A stretch of 36,471 nt of DNA from Candidatus Solincola sediminis (GTDB lineage Bacteria > Actinomycetota > Geothermincolia > Geothermincolales > RBG-13-55-18). Where the stretch lies: contig MELM01000012.1 of NCBI GenBank assembly GCA_001767605.1, forward strand, positions 81,018-117,488, given 5' to 3'. Numbering within the stretch: position 1 is the first letter of the stretch; the number at the start of each line of letters is the position of its first letter. The translations under genes were made by a program, and so were the position numbers. A model generated the notes under the pieces. The model had not been told where the DNA came from. It was given only the letters and a program-made list of their open reading frames with translations, and did no database searches. This document shows positions 9,637-18,397 of this stretch, in pieces.

Positions 9637-10184
9637 TGCCAGGGAGTATTTAGCCTTGCGGGGTGGTGCCCGCAGATTCCGACGGGATTTCTCCGGTCCC
9701 GCCGTACTCAGGATCCCTGCCGGGAGGCCTATTCCTTTCGCCTACGGGGCTGTTACCCTCTATGGCAGATCTTTCCAGAATCTCTCGACTAGAAATAGAC
9801 TTTGTAACTCCCTGGTGTCTCCACAGCGACACCAGGCAGGTCCTACGACCCTCAACGGACAACGCCTGTGAGCTTATGCATCCGTTGAGTTTAGGCTGTT
9901 CCCGTTTCGCTCGCCGCTACTCGGGGAATCGCGCTTGCTTTCTTTTCCTCGGGGTACTTAGATGTTTCAGTTCCCCCGCTTACCTCCTCACGCCCTATGT
10001 GTTCAGGCGTGGGTACCGGCGCATTACCACCGGTGGGTTCCCCCATTCGGACATCTCCGGATCAAAGCCTGTTAGGCGGCTCCCCGAAGCTTTTCGCAGC
10101 CTACCACGTCCTTCATCGGCTCCTGGCACCAAGGCATCCACCGTATGCCCTTAGTAGCTTGGTAATTTAACAATCTCTTCAATC

Positions 10185-10205
10185 ACTGTGCAGTTTTCAA
10201 GGTAC
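10185..10205 (-). promoter_or_regulatory. boxA-like element and 5' half of 23S processing stem
   Basis: - strand gtaccttgaaaactgcacagt. CTTGAAAACT resembles the TTTGAAAACT boxA form of Bacillus-type rrn leaders and pairs with 6361-6382. Confidence 0.65.
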
Positions 10206-10224
10206 AAAAAGTTTCAGTTTAAGA

Positions 10225-10246
10225 GCGCACCATACGGATGGTGCGC
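10225..10246 (-). other. Strong hairpin in 23S leader
   Basis: GCGCACCAT-N4-ATGGTGCGC perfect 9-bp stem. No convincing U-run directly after it. Confidence 0.6.
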
Positions 10247-10256
10247 CCAAAGATTG

Positions 10257-10285
10257 AGTATATTATTCTAGTACAGCCAGGTCAA
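10257..10285 (-). promoter_or_regulatory. Sigma70-type promoter upstream of 23S
   Basis: - strand TTGACC-N17 (TGGCTGTACTAGAATAA)-TATACT. Confidence 0.65.
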
Positions 10286-10325
10286 GACTTTTTCGGACTT
10301 ATTTTTGCTTTTCAAGCCCTATTTT

Positions 10326-10844
10326 TCAGCCCTGCTGTTGCTTCAGGTAACCGCCGGCTATCGGTGCCAACGAAAGGATAATAGCGATTATCCAGATTGG
10401 CCAGTTCATTCCCATCTTGACGCCGACTCCAAAGCCAACCGAAGGCTTGATCAATATCGCGAGAAGGGTCGTAATCGTGCCCAGCGCTCCAACCACGAGA
10501 TATATCGTCCCGACGGGAAGGCTCAAATCTACAAGGTTGAACATCTCATTGGCAATCATGAATCCGGCGAAAAGGAACAGCAGGAGTTCAATGAGGCGCG
10601 GAAGCCATTGCCAACCACCACTCCCAGTGGCCGATGCTCCGAATCCCAGATAGTCAACTGACGCCTTATACCAGCCTATCATGGCAAAAATGAAGGTCAA
10701 AAGGGCGCCCGCCGCTACTACTATGTCCGGTATCGGGAGCCTGGATGTGTCTACCTGTGGCCTCTGCCGCATAGGCGCCTGCGGAGGTCCCATGGGAGGC
10801 GGTTGCATCCCTCCCGGGGGCGGTCCTGGCGGTTGCTGTACCAT
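10326..10844 (-). CDS. Uncharacterised membrane protein with Pro/Gln-rich N terminus, located in the 16S-23S spacer
   Basis: 172-aa ORF with four hydrophobic segments, 'MVQQPPGPPPGGMQPPPMGPPQAPMRQ' head, SD AAAGGAG upstream (ggaaaggagttagcgATG). Confidence 0.8.
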   Translation of the reverse strand: MVQQPPGPPPGGMQPPPMGPPQAPMRQRPQVDTSRLPIPDIVVAAGALLTFIFAMIGWYKASVDYLGFGASATGSGGWQWLPRLIELLLFLFAGFMIANEMFNLVDLSLPVGTIYLVVGALGTITTLLAILIKPSVGFGVGVKMGMNWPIWIIAIILSLAPIAGGYLKQQQG

Positions 10845-11050
10845 CGCTAACTCCTTTCCTTTCTCAAGACCTTTCTTTAATTATCTTGAAATGTAAGCCA
10901 AGCAAGCATGATTAACTCAATAACCAAAACAAAACATAACCTATTGAAAGCGCTTTTGCCAGCCCTGGTGGTCTTTTTTCTCACACGTCTATTTATGTAT
11001 ATCTATTAATTCCCTTTTTACATAAAAATAATTCGGTGCCTGTAACACCA

Positions 11051-11073
11051 TTCCTTCAAAACTAAACAGCGCA
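11051..11073 (-). other. 3' half of 16S processing stem
   Basis: ttccttcaaaactaaacagcgca is nearly complementary to 12794-12816 (gcactgtttagttttcaaggaac). Confidence 0.75.
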
Positions 11074-11119
11074 CAGATGAGAGAGGATGGTTCTTGCCGT
11101 ATGCCATACGGCTTTTCCC

Positions 11120-12673
<1,554 letters not shown>

Positions 12674-12793
12674 AAATGCAGTCCTTGCGGACTTACATAC
12701 TTTCGAAGTTCGTCTTGGCTCCAAATTCGGCTGGTTTACCTTTCGGTATACCTGTACGGAATTGATTGGAGCTTAATTCACTCTCTCTCTGAT

Positions 12794-12816
12794 GCACTGT
12801 TTAGTTTTCAAGGAAC
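12794..12816 (-). promoter_or_regulatory. boxA-like element and 5' half of 16S processing stem
   Basis: - strand GTTCCTTGAAAACTAAACAGTGC. Confidence 0.7.
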
Positions 12817-12842
12817 GTGATTCAAGCACCGAACAATGCTAA

Positions 12843-12871
12843 AAGGTAGCACGCGCAATTTTTGCTGTCAA
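12843..12871 (-). promoter_or_regulatory. rrn promoter P2
   Basis: - strand TTGACA-N17-TACCTT, about 170 bp before the 16S 5' end. Confidence 0.75.
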
Positions 12872-12884
12872 TGCGGCGGCAATC

Positions 12885-12907
12885 AAAAAAACCGCCTTTT
12901 GCGGCGG
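12885..12907 (-). terminator. Rho-independent terminator between rrn P1 and P2
   Basis: - strand CCGCC-GCAAAA-GGCGG-TTTTTTT. Confidence 0.75.
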
Positions 12908-12996
12908 CATCCAAGAGCCAAAATCTTCGTCAAAATTTCGCCCTCTTTCCGGATTACCGCCTCCTCTTATCAAATCGGGTCTGAACCCGCTAGATC

Positions 12997-13025
12997 ATAG
13001 TATCACTGCGGTTCAGGCATGTCAA
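12997..13025 (-). promoter_or_regulatory. rrn promoter P1 (distal)
   Basis: - strand TTGACA-N17 (TGCCTGAACCGCAGTGA)-TACTAT. Confidence 0.75.
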
Positions 13026-13148
13026 GCCTGTTTTCGCAGCTCAGAAGGGGTATTTTAGTAAATTGTTTGTACCCCGCCAGTCCCTTGCTCGTCTATTCGT
13101 CTTGCAGGAATACCATATATTGCCATATGGTCAAGTCATTATTACTAT

Positions 13149-14387
13149 TTAAGACAGTTTTATGCGGCGAAAATGGCGTTTTCCCTTTTGAATCACTTCG
13201 CCATCCAGGTAATCCGCAGGTAGTTCGAGATCCGGATTCTCGACTATCTCCTCCGCGATTCTTATGCCCTTCTGATTAATCAAGCGCCGGCCTTCACTGG
13301 TGGAAGCCGCAAGGTTGGCCAGTACTAATAGTCGGGGAATCCATATTTTACCATCAACAAACTCAGCCGCGGGCACTTGTATATCGGGAATATCGTCGGG
13401 CCGTTCACGTTCCTTATGTACGCGGTCGAACCTTTCCTCCGCGGCCTTGGCCGATTTCTCGTCCCAATATAGCTTTACGACATCGCCGGCCAGGCGTCTT
13501 TTGGCCCGGGCGGGATGTAAATCGGCGGATTCAATATTGCGAAGTATTTCTTCGATCTCGTATGGTCCTTCACCGCTTGCCAAGCGAAAGTATTCGGGCA
13601 TCAATTCATCCGCTAGAGACATCAGCTTGCCGAACATTTCCTCCGGGGGATCTGTCAATCCTATGTGATTCCCAAGGCTCTTGGACATCTTCTTTTCACC
13701 GTCCAACCCGACCAGGATAGGAAGCGTGAGCACCGTCTGCGGTTCCTGGCCCAGAGCCTTTTGCAGTTCCCTGCCCGCAAGCAGGTTGAATATCTGGTCG
13801 GTCCCCCCTATTTCAACATCCGCCTCTAGAGCCACCGAATCGTACGCCTGCATCACCGGGTAGAGGAATTCATGCAGACCGATCGAAGCGCATTCGCTAT
13901 AACGTTTCGAAAAATCCTCGCGCTCCAGGAGTCTGGCTACGGTAAAATACGCTGTCAATCTCAGTAACTCCTCGAAGGTCAGTGGCGCCAGCCACCTGCT
14001 GTTATAATCCAGTACCGTTTTGTCCTTGTCTAATATGTGGAAGGCTTGCTCGGCGTAAGTCTCCGCGTTTTCTCTTACTTCCTCGACCGAGAGTTGCGGC
14101 CTCGTGATGTCCCGCGCCGAAGGGTCGCCAACAAGCGCGGTGAAATCGCCGATGAGCAGAATAGCTGTATGCCCCAATTCCTGGAACTGGCGCAGTTTGC
14201 GTAGGGGGACGGCGTGACCCAAGTGAAGGTCGGGACGGGTGGGATCGACCCCGAATTTGATCTTGAGGGGCTTGTCTTTCGCGATCGCCCTCTCAACCTT
14301 GGCACGCATATCGCCTTCGGGAAGGCATTCCGCCGTCCCGGCTGCGATTACCTTCATCTGGTGATCAATGTCTTTTATCAATGCCAC
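13149..14387 (-). CDS. tyrS: Tyrosyl-tRNA synthetase
   Basis: Class I motif 'DPTRPDLHLGHAVPLRKLRQFQELGH', 'KMSKSLGNHI' (KMSKS), C-terminal S4 domain. GTG start chosen with GGAGGAGG upstream; the ORF call to 14600 is too long. Confidence 0.93.
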   Translation of the reverse strand: MALIKDIDHQMKVIAAGTAECLPEGDMRAKVERAIAKDKPLKIKFGVDPTRPDLHLGHAVPLRKLRQFQELGHTAILLIGDFTALVGDPSARDITRPQLSVEEVRENAETYAEQAFHILDKDKTVLDYNSRWLAPLTFEELLRLTAYFTVARLLEREDFSKRYSECASIGLHEFLYPVMQAYDSVALEADVEIGGTDQIFNLLAGRELQKALGQEPQTVLTLPILVGLDGEKKMSKSLGNHIGLTDPPEEMFGKLMSLADELMPEYFRLASGEGPYEIEEILRNIESADLHPARAKRRLAGDVVKLYWDEKSAKAAEERFDRVHKERERPDDIPDIQVPAAEFVDGKIWIPRLLVLANLAASTSEGRRLINQKGIRIAEEIVENPDLELPADYLDGEVIQKGKRHFRRIKLS

Positions 14388-14472
14388 TAAGATATCCTCC
14401 TCCAGTTGGAAAGAATACAACACGGATAACAAGGGGTAAAGGCAGTTCAAGGCAAGGGGATAACCGAAGTTA

Positions 14473-15990
14473 TTAAATCGTTCGATCTTCCTTCTCGATA
14501 TTATCGAAGACGGCCACCATTCTGATCGCGATTCTGGCAGCGCCATTCTCAGCATTCCAGGCTTGAAAACCCACTCCGCCCTTCGCCAGAGAAGGATCAA
14601 TGGCTATCGGCTCCGAGATAGATTTATCATCGACTCTGCACTGAATGGCGTTGCCCTTGAAATCGAGCTCAATCAGATATTCGCCCTGGTGTTTCAGTGG
14701 TATGGACTTCAGGATATAGTTATTGCCCCCTACCTTTTGGCCCAATACGATCTCACCGTCTGTAATGTGGCAAAAAGCGAAGTTGTTATCGTTAACATAA
14801 CGCCCTATTATGTGTGCCGCGCCCGACTCGATGGCTATGCGGGCTTTCAGGGTGTAGTCGTGCCAGTAATGCGCCCCATAGAGGGCGATTTCGGCTCCGG
14901 ATTGGTTCTTTTCGCTGGCGAGCTTTATCGCGCCGTCTTCGATGTAGGCCTGGCCCCAGTTGCAGAACCAACCGCTCAACTGGTCGGGCCCGAATTCCGG
15001 AATTACATATGGGAGTTTCGTCAACTTGGATTGCTTCAGTTTCTTGATCAAGTCCTCGGCGGTGATGTAACTCGTAACCTCGAAGCGGCGGAGAAGGGCG
15101 CAGTCCGAATCCTGGAAGTTGTTGAAATCCGAACCGCTGCTGTTCAACTCAAATGATAATCCATAAATGCTTTTAACGACATTCAGGTAGGTGGGAATCG
15201 CTTCCTTCTTATCGATATTGGCGGCCCACTGGCCGTAGTCGCCCCATGGGAAAGCGAGAGCATCGACATTAATACCCGGAATGTTATTCTCCAAGTCCTG
15301 CCTTATTCTCAGAAGTTCCTCAGATAGCCGGCCCTTGTACTCCTCGCTCGTCTCGAGTCTATTCTCAGCAACCAGCCACATCTTATTGCTGGCAAAATAT
15401 CCGGTCTCTCCGTTGGGCCCTATGGATATCTCGTCATGCCCTTGCCAGGCGTGTGCCTGTATGTCCCAGCGACCGCTATCATGCATCCGGCGCAGTTCGT
15501 CCCAATTGAGGAAGAAAGGATCCTGCTCATCCTGCTTGCCGGTGACATCGAACATAACCGCTTTGAATCCAAGTTCTTCGAAGATGGGCTCGGCATTGTA
15601 ATAACTGTCTTTTCGACCATCATCAAAAGATATCATCACGGATTTATCCGGCAGCCTCGCTCCATACTCGTAATAGGCAAACAAATCATGGGTATCGATC
15701 GTCGTATAATTGTTTTCGTTCAGGGCTATCATCTGTTCCCGGAAGTTATCGACCGTCACATTGACGCCGTCATCCTCATCTACCAAGCCGTGATAACAAA
15801 GAATAGGGACGGATACCTCGGATGCGACTCCGATCACCGGATTTATCGCCGCCGCTTCGATTCTCTTTGCCTTTACCTGAATGGCTTTCTCAACGCGGAA
15901 GAATCCAATAAGGCCTGCCGACCATGCCAGCACCAGGATGAATATTAAAATCCATTTCCTCTTCCTCTTGGTAATCACCTGGTCCCCCAT
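14473..15990 (-). CDS. Polysaccharide deacetylase with C-terminal concanavalin/LamG-like domain
   Basis: 'VPILCYHGLVDE', 'SVMISFDDGRKDSY', 'WDIQAHAWQGH' NodB-type motifs; N-terminal TM anchor; beta-rich C-terminus. Start MGDQV at 15990 overlaps the upstream GT stop. Confidence 0.85.
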   Translation of the reverse strand: MGDQVITKRKRKWILIFILVLAWSAGLIGFFRVEKAIQVKAKRIEAAAINPVIGVASEVSVPILCYHGLVDEDDGVNVTVDNFREQMIALNENNYTTIDTHDLFAYYEYGARLPDKSVMISFDDGRKDSYYNAEPIFEELGFKAVMFDVTGKQDEQDPFFLNWDELRRMHDSGRWDIQAHAWQGHDEISIGPNGETGYFASNKMWLVAENRLETSEEYKGRLSEELLRIRQDLENNIPGINVDALAFPWGDYGQWAANIDKKEAIPTYLNVVKSIYGLSFELNSSGSDFNNFQDSDCALLRRFEVTSYITAEDLIKKLKQSKLTKLPYVIPEFGPDQLSGWFCNWGQAYIEDGAIKLASEKNQSGAEIALYGAHYWHDYTLKARIAIESGAAHIIGRYVNDNNFAFCHITDGEIVLGQKVGGNNYILKSIPLKHQGEYLIELDFKGNAIQCRVDDKSISEPIAIDPSLAKGGVGFQAWNAENGAARIAIRMVAVFDNIEKEDRTI

Positions 15991-17246
15991 TTTGCGTCTC
16001 GGAGGGTCAGGATCGCGTATGGCAACTGCCAGATCATAACGATTGCGTAGAACCAGGCGGCGGCCGCCCCCCACCACCACGATTTATTTCCCGTTTTTAT
16101 GTAATAAAACAAGGCATAAACGAAGGATATGAGGATCAATCCCATCAGGTATAAAAAAGGAACCGTTTGGTGGATCGCCGGATCCCAGAAGAAAGCCTTG
16201 ATCAATACGATGGGGCTCAAGAAGGTCAGGAGTATCTCGGCGTAGAAACTGAGGGCCATCAGCGGGTTCTTTTTCCAGATAAAAAGCATTGCCCGAAAGC
16301 TCTCCGCTACCCAGGACTTTTTCCATCGCAATTGCTGCTTGAAGAATTGCTTGGTTGTGTGCGGCGCGATGGTCGAAGCCCTTGCCTCCGGGGCATATTT
16401 CATCTTGTATTTCCTGAGGAGGTAGTTGGTGAGGCTCCTGTCATCTCCATAATGGCAATCGACTCCGAGCGTTTTCTGCATAACCCAATCATCGAGAACC
16501 TCGAGGACGTATTCCCTTCTGTAAGCCGAAAAGCAACCGGCGCAACAGGTGACGCAGCCAAACAATCCTTCAGCACTCTTCTCAACGTCAAAAGATATGA
16601 AATATCGGGCCGCCTGCATCTTGGTAAGATAATTCTCTTTCCAATTGTAGACATCGGTATGACCGGTAACGGCTCCGACTTCCCGGTCTTGGAAATATTT
16701 CACAAGCGGTTTTATCGAATCGCGATGGATAAAGCTGTCGGAATCGATAAAGACTATTATTTCACCCCGGGCGAGCCTCACCCCTTTGGCCATCCCGCGT
16801 TTCTTGCCCTTGTTCTTCCTCCAGTTGACGACGATCAGCTCGGGGTGCTCGCGCTTGACTTCCCGCATCTTGTCCAGGGTATTGTCCGTCGATCCATCAT
16901 TTATAGTGATAACCTCGATTTTTTCCCTGGGGTAATCCGCTTGATATATATATTCAAGCGTCTTCTTTATGGCGCCTCCTTCATTCATGGCCGGCACTAC
17001 AAAAGTGACGGAAGGTTCATAATCGTTATCGGGGATAGCCTCGTAGAAATATGAAAGCAGGAAACGAGAGAGTATATAGCCGGTAACTATGATTCCATAG
17101 GTGGCCAGAAGCATGGAGTTCTTCAGCTGCCTGGTCGTTATGGCCATGAAGACCAGAACCAGATATATCGCGAATACGAAAAGAGCCCATCTATTTATGT
17201 TTTTCGCAATAAAAAGGCGAAATGCTTTCTTTATCGGTTTAGGCAC
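15975..17246 (-). CDS. Family 2 processive glycosyltransferase (IcaA/PgaC/NodC-like)
   Basis: 'VTFVVPAMNEGGAIKKTLEYIYQADYP', 'INDGSTDNT', 'IDSDSFIHRDSI', 'QQLRWKKSWV' (QxxRW), flanking TM helices. Confidence 0.9.
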   Translation of the reverse strand: MPKPIKKAFRLFIAKNINRWALFVFAIYLVLVFMAITTRQLKNSMLLATYGIIVTGYILSRFLLSYFYEAIPDNDYEPSVTFVVPAMNEGGAIKKTLEYIYQADYPREKIEVITINDGSTDNTLDKMREVKREHPELIVVNWRKNKGKKRGMAKGVRLARGEIIVFIDSDSFIHRDSIKPLVKYFQDREVGAVTGHTDVYNWKENYLTKMQAARYFISFDVEKSAEGLFGCVTCCAGCFSAYRREYVLEVLDDWVMQKTLGVDCHYGDDRSLTNYLLRKYKMKYAPEARASTIAPHTTKQFFKQQLRWKKSWVAESFRAMLFIWKKNPLMALSFYAEILLTFLSPIVLIKAFFWDPAIHQTVPFLYLMGLILISFVYALFYYIKTGNKSWWWGAAAAWFYAIVMIWQLPYAILTLRDAKWGTR

Positions 17247-17383
17247 ATTTACCCCCCCGATTCCCCGGAAACGCTTGGCCCCACCCTATCTCGACTATAA
17301 CCATTCACTACCATCTTTCTTCATGACATCCAAAGTTCCTCGCGGTTCCCTACCGTGTCTAGAACGACCGGGCTATAATTAGC

Positions 17384-17690
17384 AGTAGGGTATGCAAAGG
17401 CCTGACCGGGTTCGACGTGTACCTTAGGGGGTAGTTACCGCTACCCCCGCCCCTAGATTCTTTCGTCCCGAATGCAGCGCTCCGCCACTGTTGGCCTCAA
17501 ATAGGGGTATCGGCTCTTGATCAATAGCCGGAGATCCGGCGACAAAGGAATTTTAAGAAGAGTTTACCCCCACACCTGCCCATTCAGGGTTTTTGTTGCC
17601 TTTGGCCCTCCTTCTCTTCGCTGCAAATAAAGCCCGCTCGCTCAATCGACGGGCTGATCTCACCGTGTTCACCCTACCCTGGTGCCCTCT
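17384..17690. ncRNA. Candidate structured RNA of unassigned family (strand uncertain)
   Basis: ORF-poor interval with hairpins GGGGGTAG-TTACCG-CTACCCCC, GCCGG-AGAT-CCGGC, AGCCCG...CGGGCT, and a long-range GTAGGGT/ACCCTAC pair spanning nearly the whole region. TATAAT at 17374-17379 on +. Confidence 0.4.
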
Positions 17691-17840
17691 TAACAGATCT
17701 ATCGTTTAGCCCAAAATTCCCGTTGGACAATGCCCCCGAAATATATTGGATTCTTCAAGGATTCATCCCGATCATTATACCCAGGAAGCCTATCATTAAA
17801 CCCCTTCCCTCCGCCTGTAATCGCATCAATAACCATCAAT

Positions 17841-18152
17841 TTAACCCGCTGTTGCCGAGATAAGGAGACCCTTCAAGGCGTTTCCGGTTGTTCTTCTATA
17901 GAGCCCCCTTTCCTGGTTCTTACGATTCTCAAGAACTGGGCCGTAACCGCCGTCACCCGGCTCTATTCGGCCGGCTTTCTTGGTATCGAGTAGGACGAGG
18001 TCGCCCTTTCGTAACGTGGGTTTCATGCTGTCGTTATTCATTGTAAGAATGAGATAATTTTGGGAAACGGCAAAGTACAGGACGAAAGGGCCCGCGCGGG
18101 AGAAACCGAGAACCGGATAAAGGAAAATCTTAAACCATGATTTCCAAGTCAT
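17841..18152 (-). CDS. Short S26/S24-like (signal peptidase-type) protein, possibly truncated
   Basis: N-terminal membrane segment then 'NDSMKPTLRKGDLVLLDTKKAGRIEPGD'. The expected downstream catalytic-Lys segment is not recognisable. Confidence 0.5.
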   Translation of the reverse strand: MTWKSWFKIFLYPVLGFSRAGPFVLYFAVSQNYLILTMNNDSMKPTLRKGDLVLLDTKKAGRIEPGDGGYGPVLENRKNQERGLYRRTTGNALKGLLISATAG

Positions 18153-18397
18153 TGTCCAGCCCTATCCGCCGAATTCGTGTAAAACTTCACCCAGCCGCCC
18201 GCCGCTCGCTTCCATCGTCCTTTATTTTTCCCTCGCTTATCTCACCCACGCAGGTTTTTTCAAAAGGTAAATCGATGGCTAACGGCGAAGAAAAAACCCA
18301 GCTGACGGAACAAATCCAGCTGTTTTCAAGGTCATAATATCGGCTACAATTCTTTAGAGGCGCTTACAAACGGGATTCAGACTCGGAAGGGCACCGA

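Noticed and set aside
11034-11052. GGTGCCTGTAACACC near the 16S 3' side as another REP-like core or terminator
   Set aside because: Too short and imperfect to separate from chance; no flanking arms.
13095-13135. Third rrn promoter (TTGACC...TATTCC) with dyad CCATAT/ATATGG downstream of tyrS
   Set aside because: The -10 is poor and the spacing suboptimal; two much better promoters lie downstream.
16167-17054. 295-aa + strand ORF
   Set aside because: Antisense shadow of the GT2 glycosyltransferase, which has clear catalytic motifs.
17395-17440. SRP RNA-like GAACCCGGTCAGGCC on the - strand and tmRNA-like GGCCTGACCGGGTTCGACG on +
   Set aside because: The SRP loop continuation (CGGAAGG..AGCAGC) is absent. 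No tmRNA tag ORF ending in ALAA-stop or CCA acceptor end is found. Kept only as an unassigned structured region pending cmscan.
17610-17690. FMN-riboswitch or T-box-like strings (AGGGTGAACACGG, GCGAGCGGGC) on the - strand
   Set aside because: Only short matches; the other conserved elements of either riboswitch are missing and the downstream gene is not in a fitting pathway.
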